Shown here one piece after another: positions 25,415 to 32,648 of a stretch of 64,000 bases of DNA. The position numbers were made by a program, and so were the translations under genes. The first letter of the stretch is position 1, and each line of letters starts with the position of its first letter. The notes below the pieces were generated by a model. It was given only the letters and a program-made list of their open reading frames with translations. It was not told the origin of the DNA and did not search any database. Source of the DNA: Spirochaetota bacterium (GTDB lineage Bacteria; Spirochaetota; UBA4802; UBA5368); NCBI GenBank assembly GCA_004297825.1, contig SCSX01000079.1:1-64000 (forward strand), written 5' to 3'.

Positions 25415-26059
25415 TTAGCCTCTCACGAAGAAGTGCGCCCATTTCTTTGAATGGTCGCCGTATTCCCTGGTTAAAAAATTGAAGTCCGCTACCGGGAAGT
25501 AGACATTGTTTCCATCCGGGTTCTGATATTTAGAGAAGTAATTACCATACGGGTCATCGATGATAATCTTGATGACCCGTGGGAGATCGATATCCCCGGG
25601 TTCCTGGCATGCGTCCACGTCGTCCTGTTCGGAAGTGAATCCGACAACGGTGACGATGTGGCCGTAGCTGGTAAAACGTCCGCAGACATTGACCGCGCAT
25701 TGCGCGGCCGCGATGTTGAAGAGAATCTCCTGAATCGAGGCATCAACCCGGAAGATATCTGCCGTGCGCCCCACAAGTCTGTTCACTCCCCAGGCGAGCA
25801 TGTCGTGTACGTGCCGGGGATGATAGCCCTGCGTTACCGCCCATGGGTATTCCTTGCGCATCTTCTCCCAGGATTCGGGAGATTCCATGAACCGAGTCAG
25901 GTGTTCTTCGGGCTGCATACCAAAGGGATAGTTAAATCGGATGCCGCTCGAGAGGAGCGCGTTGATCGACGCGGTGGTATTGCAGGTACCGTGCGGATCG
26001 GTCGGATTGTCCCGCTGAGTCTGATATTCCTTATCCTTGGAAATGTTGATCGTTTTCAC
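25415..26059 (-). CDS. C39-like cysteine peptidase in the phage early operon
   Basis: A 214-residue protein with a papain-like Peptidase_C39_2 layout: DPHGTCNTTASINALLSSG gives the catalytic Cys (about 26), YGHIVTVVGF the His (about 133), and IIDDPYGNYFSKY the Asp (about 167). There is no signal peptide. It starts with GTG after AAGGAGG and overlaps gemA by 4 bp. Such folds include peptidoglycan amidases/endopeptidases and protein peptidases. The window shows no other lysin, so it may be the endolysin in an unusual early position, or a host-directed protease. Confidence 0.7.
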   Translation of the reverse strand: MKTINISKDKEYQTQRDNPTDPHGTCNTTASINALLSSGIRFNYPFGMQPEEHLTRFMESPESWEKMRKEYPWAVTQGYHPRHVHDMLAWGVNRLVGRTADIFRVDASIQEILFNIAAAQCAVNVCGRFTSYGHIVTVVGFTSEQDDVDACQEPGDIDLPRVIKIIIDDPYGNYFSKYQNPDGNNVYFPVADFNFLTREYGDHSKKWAHFFVRG

Positions 26060-26490
26060 TTCTGGTCCTCCTTGAGTTTGCGTTTTAAGATGCCTTTCTG
26101 AATCTCGATGAGCTTAATGGCGTCATCGGAAGTCAGCAGCCGGTAAGGCTTCTTGAATTGACGACGGCAGAATCGATCCATTGTTTCGGCTTCGAATTTT
26201 CCGTATGCCTGGATGGACATGGCGACAATCTTTCCCCGCTGCTCGGGAGTCATGAGGTTATGAATGTTATCTCCATGGACGAGATGATTATGCCGCGTCC
26301 CCTGGCGGGCGCTCCATTTTCGAAGCTCTCCCTTGAGGGTCTGAATAAGCAGCCCGGCCTCGGAATCGTTCATATCGCTCAAATGCTCTTTGCCGCAGAC
26401 CGAGTGCTGGATGGTATGACGTGCGAGCTCATCCAGACCCAGCCTGGTGCAAAGGTAAAAAATATGCCGCCTGTTCTGCGCCGAGATCAT
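26056..26490 (-). CDS. gemA: GemA-like phage regulatory protein (Mu gp16 family)
   Basis: A 144-residue protein matching the DUF1018/GemA pattern: QNRRHIFYLCTRLGLDE near the start, and the C-terminal segment MTPEQRGKIVAMSIQAYGKF...LTSDDAIKLIEIQKG. In Mu, GemA modulates host gene expression and DNA topology. It lies directly after gam with a 4-bp overlap, in an early block that matches Mu's semi-essential region. Confidence 0.8.
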   Translation of the reverse strand: MISAQNRRHIFYLCTRLGLDELARHTIQHSVCGKEHLSDMNDSEAGLLIQTLKGELRKWSARQGTRHNHLVHGDNIHNLMTPEQRGKIVAMSIQAYGKFEAETMDRFCRRQFKKPYRLLTSDDAIKLIEIQKGILKRKLKEDQK

Positions 26491-27038
26491 GCCGACTTGG
26501 CCTTCTGCAAATCGATGTTCACGGCGTCGATATCGGTCTCGTAGAAGAAGGTGTCCTCGGCGATCCGCGTAATCCCGAACTTAGCCAGGATGTCGTCCGA
26601 AAACTTGCGGAGCTTCGTCTTCTGAATCTTTGGCTCGCGCACGATCGCGTCATCAATACCGAGCTTCCTGGCCAGGTTCTTTTTGCTGATCTCGATCGCC
26701 TCGATGGTTTTCGCTTCATCTTCAATATTGATCGAAGTGCTTCTGCGATACCCGAACGAGCCGAAAGTCACAGCGAGCGAGCGCCGGGCGTTCTTTTCTT
26801 CCGGGAAAAGGTCGTCCTTGTTCGCCTCGGCGTACGGCACCAGGAGCGCCTCGAGCTTTTCGATCCGCTCACGATACGGGCGGCCGTCCTGCTCGGCGCG
26901 CGCCTGGATGAGCTTGATATCCTCGGCAGCGGGAGTATCGATCTTCGCGAGCTCCAGCTGACAGAGTGCTATGTCACGCAGCACCTCGTTCGCGTCCTCG
27001 ATGCTCGCGACCTTTGCGACTTCGGGTTTTTGCCTCAT
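26487..27038 (-). CDS. gam: Gam-like host-nuclease inhibitor
   Basis: A 183-residue protein of the Mu Gam family, which binds and protects double-strand DNA ends from RecBCD-type exonucleases and is related to Ku. Recognisable features are the long N-terminal helix, the segment RRSLAVTFGSFGYRRSTSIN, and the C-terminal IQKTKLRKFSDDILAKFG...FFYETD. Its place after the A/B transposition genes and before gemA agrees with Mu. Confidence 0.85.
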   Translation of the reverse strand: MRQKPEVAKVASIEDANEVLRDIALCQLELAKIDTPAAEDIKLIQARAEQDGRPYRERIEKLEALLVPYAEANKDDLFPEEKNARRSLAVTFGSFGYRRSTSINIEDEAKTIEAIEISKKNLARKLGIDDAIVREPKIQKTKLRKFSDDILAKFGITRIAEDTFFYETDIDAVNIDLQKAKSA

Positions 27039-27057
27039 CTATTATCCTCCTTGTGGT

Positions 27058-27966
27058 TTATAGTGCCTTGCTAATGGGGCCGATGGATTTATGGACGTAC
27101 CGGCTCATGAGGTCGTCCAGCCTGTCGTTGTTCCCCTTGTAATTACCTTTCTCGTATTGATGCACGGTAGCCGGGGATATCTTCTCGCCGGTGGTCTCCT
27201 CGATTTCCTTCGCCTTGCGCCGGTAACTTTTATCCATCGCGGCAAGGGCTTCCCTGATAGCCAGGGAGAAGTAATCGTTCACCATCTCCTCGGTGATTTT
27301 CTTCTGATCGAGATCAGAGCGCATCTCGTCGAGTTCTTCATAGGCAGTGATAACCGCGAGCGGTGTTTTCTTGGTACGCTTGAGGAACGTATCCAGAGCC
27401 TTTTCCGTGAACAGAGCGTGGTTCTCGATGAAGAGCGCTTTCTCCTTAGCGGTTAAATCGCTCATCTGAAGGCGCTTGAAACGCGGCCGGAGCTCGTCGT
27501 CGGCGATCCTGTCCTTGAGCGAGGGCTGTCCGAAGAGGATGATGGAGAAGAGCCGATCCTTCATTCCGAAGCCGAGCTCATGCAGCTTCTTGAGTCCCCT
27601 GAGCGTGCTCTTGTGTAGATCCTGCGCCTCGTCGATCGCGAGGATAATATCGGACCCCGAATCTCCGAGGATGCGTCTGAGCTGCCGGCGTCGTGCTTCG
27701 GAATCATGGCGGGGACCTTCACCCGAGATGTCCTGGATGATGGCGCTCATAATCTGCGTGATGTTGCGCACGCCCTCTGACATGGGCGTCACGTCGATGA
27801 TGGCGTAGGAACCCTTCTTTTCCTCGAGGGCTCCAATCACCTGGCGCTTGATGTGGGTCTTGCCGCTTCCCTTTTCGCCGATCACGGCGCCGATCCCCTT
27901 GCGGCCGATCGTGTCCCGGATGAATCGTTCGGCGGAAAGAAAATTCATCGTCTTTACATTGGTCAT
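27058..27966 (-). CDS. MuB-like AAA ATPase (transposition target selector)
   Basis: A 302-residue AAA+ protein. Walker A is GEKGSGKTH (about 30-38), Walker B ILAIDEAQDLH, and sensor-like FGQPSLKDRI follows. The C-terminus contains HTH-like VHQYEKGNYKGNNDRL, whereas Mu B carries its HTH at the N-terminus. It should coat target DNA, stimulate the transposase and give target immunity. Its ATG overlaps the transposase stop by 4 bp. Confidence 0.88.
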   Translation of the reverse strand: MTNVKTMNFLSAERFIRDTIGRKGIGAVIGEKGSGKTHIKRQVIGALEEKKGSYAIIDVTPMSEGVRNITQIMSAIIQDISGEGPRHDSEARRRQLRRILGDSGSDIILAIDEAQDLHKSTLRGLKKLHELGFGMKDRLFSIILFGQPSLKDRIADDELRPRFKRLQMSDLTAKEKALFIENHALFTEKALDTFLKRTKKTPLAVITAYEELDEMRSDLDQKKITEEMVNDYFSLAIREALAAMDKSYRRKAKEIEETTGEKISPATVHQYEKGNYKGNNDRLDDLMSRYVHKSIGPISKAL

Positions 27967-29618
27967 AAAGCTCGCACCTCCCGTACGGTATCTGTAATGA
28001 TCTCCAGTATTTCGGAGAATCTTTCGGGCGGCACTTCGCCGTCCATTTCTATCATGGCGCCGAAAAGCATGGTGATCTTCTCGGCGGTATCATGCGGCAG
28101 CGTGTTCTTTGAAAATCCGGTCGAGCGATACACCCGCAGCCAGGCGCTTTCGACTGTCGCGATGACCGGCACGTCCAGGGGCGTCGATACATCCACCGCG
28201 GCGCCCTTACGGTCGAAGAGCACAATGTTCTCCGGCAGCGTCTCAGCAAAATGCTCGGGCTTTATGACACCCCGCAAGCGCTTGCCTTCGATCTTTATTG
28301 AATCCAGCGCGCGATCGTACACGGTCTTCTCGATTCCCTTGTACTCGCCCATCATCCGCTGCTGGTGCGCCGTCCCCTTGAGCTCATAGGTGTTCCCGTG
28401 CTTGTCCACCGCCTTCATGATGCCGTCCAGGAGCGTGTAGATCGCGACGCGCTGGTCGTTCAGCATGCGGGATACGTAGTATTCCTGGCCCTCAATGGAC
28501 ACGCGGCCACGTACGTCGACCTTGCGTTCGATCATGGTATAGCCGAGCCGCCCGCGCAGGGTTTCGTCGAACTCCCGGAGCAGCCCGGGGGTCTTGTGGA
28601 TCTCCATCCACTTCGTGAAGTACCCCTTCTTTATGTTGTCCGCCGTGATCATCTTCTGGGTGATCTCTCGGTAGCGCTCAATGGAGTCGGGCCTTTCGAA
28701 GGCGAAGCAGCGTTCGATCGTGTTTTTATAATGCCCGATCCTGGACTCGACCCGCCCCTTTGCGCGGGGATTGCCTGGAATGTGGGACCATATCTTTATT
28801 CCAAGGGGCTCGAAGATGTCCTTTAACTGCTGAGAATGCAGAGCGCTGCCTCTGTCGCAGTAGATGTTCTGAGGTATTCCCCTGAACGGATTCTGCGGAT
28901 CGGACTTCGCACTCATGGCGTCCATGAGAAAGTTCATCACCAGGTAATTCGATTCTCCCGGCGATACATAGGCGTTCACCCAATAGGCGCTGGAGAAGAG
29001 GTCGACCACGCAGCCGATAAAAACCTTTCGGTATCCTTTCTTGGTGAGGAGCTCCTCGCGGTGATTCTTGTCGGTGAGGATCCCGGTTGTGTCCATGACG
29101 AGCTTGTCGCTCCGGGAAAGGTAGAATATTTCCGAGACGGAGAAGTCGAGGAACATCCATTTGTTCGGTTCGTCGGTCGCGAGTTCCACGCCGGTGGAGG
29201 CGAGATAGTTCCTGATCTGCCTGTAGGTGAATCCGTGCCAGTCGAGCCAGCGGTTCATCGTGGACGTCGGGATCCCATAGCGAATCTCCCCGGCATTGAA
29301 GAGCGCCCGCACGCAGCTCGCGGTGTCAGCTGTCTTTCCGTTCTTGGTGGCCGCCGCCATCTTCATCGCCGACACCCGCGACGCCGCGAGCGCGCATTCT
29401 TCCGCCGTCATGTCTTTATAGCGCGGCTTTCGGCGATCCTTGCGGTACGCGTCGGCGCGTCCGTTCCCATTCGGAATCTCCTTGAAAGCCCGATAGAAGG
29501 TGGAGGGATGGACGCCGATCCCCGAGGCGAGCTCGTCCACGTAGTCCCCGCGCTCCTTATGCGAGAGCTTTTTCCAGTGCTCGTAGTAGGTATAAATTTC
29601 GATGAGGGAAAGTTTCAT
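27963..29618 (-). CDS. MuA-like DDE transposase
   Basis: A 551-residue transposase. A Mu-type N-terminal helix-turn-helix region (SGIGVHPSTFYRAFKEIP) precedes an integrase-core domain with catalytic D158 (WMFLDFS), D255 (IYCDRGSAL) and E291 (KGRVESRIG), then the beta-barrel Mu-C-like domain. It is shorter than MuA (663), mostly in the N-terminal end-binding part. The start at 29618 overlaps the upstream stop (ATGA); the longer open frame to 30,242 is antiparallel noise over another gene. Confidence 0.93.
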   Translation of the reverse strand: MKLSLIEIYTYYEHWKKLSHKERGDYVDELASGIGVHPSTFYRAFKEIPNGNGRADAYRKDRRKPRYKDMTAEECALAASRVSAMKMAAATKNGKTADTASCVRALFNAGEIRYGIPTSTMNRWLDWHGFTYRQIRNYLASTGVELATDEPNKWMFLDFSVSEIFYLSRSDKLVMDTTGILTDKNHREELLTKKGYRKVFIGCVVDLFSSAYWVNAYVSPGESNYLVMNFLMDAMSAKSDPQNPFRGIPQNIYCDRGSALHSQQLKDIFEPLGIKIWSHIPGNPRAKGRVESRIGHYKNTIERCFAFERPDSIERYREITQKMITADNIKKGYFTKWMEIHKTPGLLREFDETLRGRLGYTMIERKVDVRGRVSIEGQEYYVSRMLNDQRVAIYTLLDGIMKAVDKHGNTYELKGTAHQQRMMGEYKGIEKTVYDRALDSIKIEGKRLRGVIKPEHFAETLPENIVLFDRKGAAVDVSTPLDVPVIATVESAWLRVYRSTGFSKNTLPHDTAEKITMLFGAMIEMDGEVPPERFSEILEIITDTVREVRAL

Positions 29619-30475
29619 CTGCGCGCTCCCGCTATCGCCTTGACGCCGTCGCGATACGGCCCGAGCATGCCGCCGTGGACGGACTCCAGGTCCAGGAGGT
29701 GCCTCGCCGTGACGATGGCGAATCCCTCGATGTCGGCCAGGACGTCTTTGTTGGCGTCGTCTATCGTGATCTGCGCGAGGCGCATGAATGCCGCGTGAAT
29801 GTTCGCCTGGGCTTCCATGACCTTGGAGCGGGCTTCCCTGGTGCGCGAGATGCGCTTGTGGAATTCCTTCTCCTCGACGGGGAAATTGAGCATCTTGTTC
29901 ACGTCGGTGAGCTCGTTCTTGAGCGCGTTTACTTCGGATTCGTGCTCTTCTTTGAGCTCCTCGAAATTGGTTTTTAGCTTCGAGTGCTTGAGCTTCTCGG
30001 CGCGTAGCGCTTTCTCCACCTCCTTGACTTTGACCGCGCCGATCTCGTCTACCGTGATCTGGCTTCCATCCGCGAGCGTGAGGACCTTGTTGTCGAGTAT
30101 CTCCTTCTTCTGGTCCTCGGTGAGCCGGGAAATCATGTCGAGCCGTGAGACCCCCAGGTGCGCGAATTCCGCGAGCCGCCCGCCGAAGGTTTTGCCGATG
30201 CGCTCGATCTGCTGTACCGTCGAGAGCGACATTCCAAAGCAAACCCTGGCGGCGTCCTCCCTCGTGAGCCCCAGGTACAGATACAACTTGTCGCCGAAAA
30301 ACTCGTTGATGAGTTCGGTCATCAGGAGCAGTTCGTTCTGCACCCTTGCGATGATTCCCAGGGCCCTGCCGATTTTCTCCGGATCGCCGGGGAGCGTCTC
30401 CCCCGTGTCGTCGTCGATTATCTTTTCCGGGAGCTCGAAGCCCAGCTTCTTTACCAGCTCATTTTGCAGCGCCAT
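29615..30475 (-). CDS. Coiled-coil early phage protein
   Basis: A 286-residue soluble protein directly upstream of the transposase with a 4-bp overlap. After an N-terminal helical region comes a long coiled coil at about 150-225 (KVKEVEKALRAEKLKHSKLK, LKEEHESEVNALKNELTDVN). The function is unknown. Its fixed position before A and B suggests a part in transposition or replication control. An ATG at 30475 overlaps the preceding wHTH gene. Confidence 0.75.
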   Translation of the reverse strand: MALQNELVKKLGFELPEKIIDDDTGETLPGDPEKIGRALGIIARVQNELLLMTELINEFFGDKLYLYLGLTREDAARVCFGMSLSTVQQIERIGKTFGGRLAEFAHLGVSRLDMISRLTEDQKKEILDNKVLTLADGSQITVDEIGAVKVKEVEKALRAEKLKHSKLKTNFEELKEEHESEVNALKNELTDVNKMLNFPVEEKEFHKRISRTREARSKVMEAQANIHAAFMRLAQITIDDANKDVLADIEGFAIVTARHLLDLESVHGGMLGPYRDGVKAIAGARR

Positions 30476-30731
30476 AGATCTTCTCCTGTTCCTTGGTTAT
30501 CTCGAGCCGCGCGAACGCCGACTGATATCTCGCCCCCGTTTCCAGAACAAGCCGCGAGAGCATATAGCCGCCGTTCACGCGTGTGACGATCTTCTTCCGC
30601 GTGAGGTACCGGAGATTCCGGTACGCCGTGGATAACGGCACCCCGGCTTTTTGCGCGAGCTCCTCGGCCTTCCAGGGACTCACCCTGTCGGCGCCCGTGA
30701 GCATGTGATACAGCAATGAAAGCGCCGTCAT
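30459..30731 (-). CDS. Winged-helix DNA-binding protein
   Basis: A 90-residue protein with a compact helix-turn-helix: WKAEELAQKAGVPLSTAYRN as helices 2-3, then LTRKKIVTRVNGGYMLSRLV as the wing. It is similar in form to IclR/MarR-type winged helices. It lies in the early operon before the coiled-coil protein and transposase, with overlaps at both ends, so it is probably an early regulator or an accessory end-binding factor. Confidence 0.7.
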   Translation of the reverse strand: MTALSLLYHMLTGADRVSPWKAEELAQKAGVPLSTAYRNLRYLTRKKIVTRVNGGYMLSRLVLETGARYQSAFARLEITKEQEKIYGAAK

Positions 30732-30967
30732 ATCTCGACCCTCGCGGTGCCGTGGGGGCGGTCCTTTTCGGGGGAGAGCTTGCTGATTACGCGGCCGTAA
30801 GGGTCCACCATGTAGACGTCGTTTCCCTCGACCTTGATGAAAGCGTATTGCGCGACGGGCGGGATGCGGAAGGGTTTGTCATTGACGAGTACCCTGCCGT
30901 TCTGGACCGGCTTGTAGTAGAGACCGTTTTTTACATTGAGGCTTTCAGACGCATGAGCTGTTCCCAT
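30728..30967 (-). CDS. Small phage protein, unknown function
   Basis: A 79-residue strand-rich protein (LYYKPVQNGRVLVNDKPFRI, YAFIKVEGNDVYMVDPYGRV). ACAGGAGG precedes the ATG and its stop overlaps the next ATG. No motif is recognised. Confidence 0.6.
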   Translation of the reverse strand: MGTAHASESLNVKNGLYYKPVQNGRVLVNDKPFRIPPVAQYAFIKVEGNDVYMVDPYGRVISKLSPEKDRPHGTARVEI

Positions 30968-31007
30968 GATACCTCCTGTGCCCCGCTGGTTTGGCGGAGG
31001 ATAGTGA

Positions 31008-31035
31008 TTGACGGGTTAATCGCATGTAGTAATGT
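31008..31035 (+). promoter_or_regulatory. Rightward promoter inside the leftward early region
   Basis: TTGACG (31008-31013), 16 bp, then TAATGT (31030-31035). An ATG follows at 31042. It points against the early operon and leads to an intrinsic terminator at 31,338-31,364, so the transcript would be about 320 nt. Confidence 0.45.
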
Positions 31036-31041
31036 GAACGT

Positions 31042-31497
31042 ATGAGGTACAAAATAACGAAGACTGGAAGGATCGAGATCACCCGCGTGAAATCATACAC
31101 GCGACGGCTGAATGAAATATTCGATCTCGTTGAAACCGCCTCCGGTGAATCCGGTAAATTCGCGAATGCGCTCATCAATCCAGCCACCGTGCGAATCCGA
31201 TTCTTGAAAGGCAGACATCGTGCTTTCGACGCAGTGCTTTTGTATAAGAATTGGGTACCTATGCTGGTATGGGAAAACGTTTCAGGGGCAAGTATTGGGA
31301 CGCTATTCAGCTCAATGTCTGTGGATAGCTTTGACACAAAGTCCCGTGAACGGGACTTTCTTTTAATGCTTGTCATCGGCTCGGAAATATTTTGTCTGTT
31401 GTCTTTAAAAAGCGAAGCGGCCGTTATGACTGCGGCGCTTGACGTAAAACCATCATTCCGGTTCCACTGGCACCCCAAGTACAACTTGACCAGATAA
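31042..31497 (+). CDS. Possible rightward ORF in the early region
   Basis: A 151-codon frame whose first ~100 residues look protein-like (MRYKITKTGRIEITRVKSYT, FANALINPATVRIRFLKGRH). A strong terminator hairpin lies inside it at residues ~99-107, so the last third may not be made and the true product is uncertain; it may be a decayed or frameshifted moron gene. There is no Shine-Dalgarno, and the promoter lies immediately upstream. The opposite-strand frame over the same DNA looks like noise. Confidence 0.4.
   Translation: MRYKITKTGRIEITRVKSYTRRLNEIFDLVETASGESGKFANALINPATVRIRFLKGRHRAFDAVLLYKNWVPMLVWENVSGASIGTLFSSMSVDSFDTKSRERDFLLMLVIGSEIFCLLSLKSEAAVMTAALDVKPSFRFHWHPKYNLTR
31338..31364 (+). 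terminator. Intrinsic terminator (rightward)
   Basis: AAAGTCCCGT and ACGGGACTTT form a perfect 10-bp stem with a 2-nt loop, followed by CTTTT. The orientation is rightward only. It overlaps the reading frame 31042-31497. Confidence 0.75.
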
Positions 31498-31504
31498 ACA
31501 CTCA

Positions 31505-31714
31505 TCACGCGGAAATCTCCGTTCCGGTGTTCTTCTCCAGGAAGAAATCCAGCTTGCGGAGAATATTCTCCTCCACGTATCCGCCGTTGAAGTATATCTC
31601 CAGTTCGAGAACGTCCTTGACGGCATCGAGAATCTGCTCTTCCGTGAGGTCCTCGTGGAAACGTTTATACATGCTGATGAGTTCGTCGTGAACGCGTACG
31701 GTAACCTCTCTCAT
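31505..31714 (-). CDS. Small phage protein with antitoxin-like start
   Basis: A 69-residue protein, VTVRVHDELISMYKRFHEDL followed by an acidic helix (EEQILDAVKDVLELEIYFNG). The first strand-helix looks like a ribbon-helix-helix or similar small DNA-binding fold, but this is weak. AGGAGGGGAG gives a strong ribosome site. It is the fourth gene of the early operon counted from the promoter. Confidence 0.6.
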   Translation of the reverse strand: MREVTVRVHDELISMYKRFHEDLTEEQILDAVKDVLELEIYFNGGYVEENILRKLDFFLEKNTGTEISA

Positions 31715-31722
31715 CTCCCCTC

Positions 31723-31749
31723 CTATAGCCCCACCGCTTTCGCGGGGAT
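31723..31749 (-). repeat. 27-bp direct repeat, copy 1 (gene 3' end plus intergenic)
   Basis: Matches 32,164-32,190 with two mismatches over 27 bp. In both places it encodes the last eight residues IPAKAVGL and the stop codon of the upstream gene. Confidence 0.75.
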
Positions 31750-31971
31750 ATTTTTCAGCTTCGCCTTTAGCGTTTTCTTCAGAATCTTCTGCTCATTGAT
31801 GGACCCGTCCGCGCCACATTCATATCCAGGCGTGCAATTGCCAGGCGCAGTCTCGTCGGGACCGCCGCAGGGGATTACTTTATCTCGCCGGCACGAGCAT
31901 CCGTACCCGTCATAGAGGCCGTCGTATCCATGTTCCAACAAGTAGGCGTGCACAATGTCTCTGACGTTCAT
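31723..31971 (-). CDS. Small Cys-rich phage protein
   Basis: An 82-residue protein: VRDIVHAYLLEHGYDGLYD, then cysteines in GYGCSCRRDKVIPCGG and NCTPGYEC, a pattern common in small ORFs of Mu-like and lambdoid phages and likely metal-binding. It ends IPAKAVGL, the same ending as the HTH protein at 32,164. The start at 31971 overlaps the upstream gene (ATGA). Confidence 0.65.
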   Translation of the reverse strand: MNVRDIVHAYLLEHGYDGLYDGYGCSCRRDKVIPCGGPDETAPGNCTPGYECGADGSINEQKILKKTLKAKLKNIPAKAVGL

Positions 31972-32159
31972 CGGTGGTACTCGCTCAATTCGGATTCGAT
32001 GTAATCGGTGACGTGCGGATAGTCGTAGAACTGTACGCCGCAATACCCAGGGCGGTAATACACCACCTTCCCGATCCCCCGCGTCTGTTTGTTTGGGCGG
32101 TATTTCCCCGGGCGAACCTGCACTTCAAATCCAAGACCAAGCTCTTCCTTCATCACCAT
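31968..32159 (-). CDS. Small phage protein, unknown function
   Basis: A 63-residue basic, Tyr-rich protein (EVQVRPGKYRPNKQTRGIGK, VVYYRPGYCGVQFYDYPHVT). AGGGGG lies upstream. It is translationally coupled to the following Cys-rich gene. No family is recognised. Confidence 0.6.
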   Translation of the reverse strand: MVMKEELGLGFEVQVRPGKYRPNKQTRGIGKVVYYRPGYCGVQFYDYPHVTDYIESELSEYHR

Positions 32160-32163
32160 CCCC

Positions 32164-32190
32164 CTACAGCCCCACTGCTTTCGCGGGGAT
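32164..32190 (-). repeat. 27-bp direct repeat, copy 2
   Basis: Second copy of the repeat at 31,723-31,749, differing by two transitions. It includes the TAG stop of the HTH gene. A short CCCC/GGGG stem can form inside it. Confidence 0.75.
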
Positions 32191-32451
32191 CCCGAACCGC
32201 TTGTTCACCTCTTCCGCGATGGCCTTTATATCAGGCGTCATTTCGGCTTTGCCTTCCGTGTTCCAGGCGGTTCGGATTTCTTCGATGGGCATCTCGAACG
32301 CGGCTTCCAGAGCTGATTCGATACGCCGAGAGGTCTTAACTCCCCTGATTACCTCGTAAGTAGTGGTGCTGCTTACGCCTAATTCATTTGCAATTCGGAT
32401 GAGCGAGAACTTCTTTCTCATCATCAGAATTTTCAAATTTGTTCTTGTCAT
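32164..32451 (-). CDS. HTH regulator, first gene of the early operon (Ner-like position)
   Basis: A 95-residue protein with an N-terminal helix-turn-helix: LMMRKKFSLIRIANELGVSS followed by TTTYEVIRGVKTSRRIESAL. It is the first gene after the early promoter, the place of Ner in Mu, where Ner turns down early and repressor promoters. AGGAGG stands 5 bp before the ATG. The AGGCTTAAAG repeats in its leader are candidate binding sites. The C-terminal IPAKAVGL is encoded by a 27-bp repeat shared with the gene at 31,723. Confidence 0.7.
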   Translation of the reverse strand: MTRTNLKILMMRKKFSLIRIANELGVSSTTTYEVIRGVKTSRRIESALEAAFEMPIEEIRTAWNTEGKAEMTPDIKAIAEEVNKRFGIPAKAVGL

Positions 32452-32467
32452 TTTGCCCTCCTATTGT

Positions 32468-32554
32468 AGGCTTAAAGCTGTAATCCTTGAGGCTTAAAGA
32501 GGGCGTAGATTCTGAACCCGTTTTAAGCCTATGAGCGTAAAGCCATTGGCTTAA
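32468..32554. promoter_or_regulatory. Cluster of GGCTTAA-type repeats in the early leader
   Basis: AGGCTTAAAG occurs at 32,468-32,477 and 32,490-32,499 (22 bp apart, two helical turns). Its inverse TTTTAAGCCT lies at 32,521-32,530. GCGTAAAGCC and GGCTTAACGC (32,535-32,554) form an inverted repeat around ATT with one mismatch. The cluster lies just downstream of the expected early start site. It is a separate operator class from the ATTCATAC boxes, most simply for the Ner-like protein. Confidence 0.6.
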
Positions 32555-32564
32555 CGCTTTAACC

Positions 32565-32593
32565 ACAATAGTATGAATATCATACCGTGTCAA
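32565..32593 (-). promoter_or_regulatory. Early promoter with operator in its spacer
   Basis: Read leftward: TTGACA (32,593-32,588), exactly 17 bp, TATTGT (32,570-32,565). The spacer holds GTATGAATATCATAC (32,571-32,585), halves GTATGA and TCATAC in inverted order. A repressor bound there would block RNA polymerase directly. It drives the HTH gene and the transposition genes. Confidence 0.8.
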
Positions 32594-32602
32594 CAAAAAT
32601 AA

Positions 32603-32636
32603 TATGATATTCATACTATTGGTTCGAAATTCATAC
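32603..32636. promoter_or_regulatory. Second operator and half-site before the repressor
   Basis: TATGATATTCATAC (32,603-32,616) repeats the palindrome of the early-promoter operator, about 31 bp (three helical turns) away. A half-site TTCATAC follows at 32,630-32,636, 20 bp further on. They lie in the region where the repressor's own rightward promoter must be, suggesting cooperative binding and autoregulation. Confidence 0.7.
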
Positions 32637-32648
32637 TCCGGATGCTAA

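Noticed and set aside
27963-30242. Transposase frame extended to 759 residues
   Set aside because: The extra ~208 N-terminal residues are Arg/Gly/His-rich noise lying over the coiled-coil gene 29615-30475. The ATG at 29,618 overlaps the upstream stop and begins a sensible HTH.
30945-31508. Leftward 187-residue frame
   Set aside because: Composition is low in structure and rich in Ser/Arg; it is the antisense of the more protein-like rightward frame and has no ribosome site.
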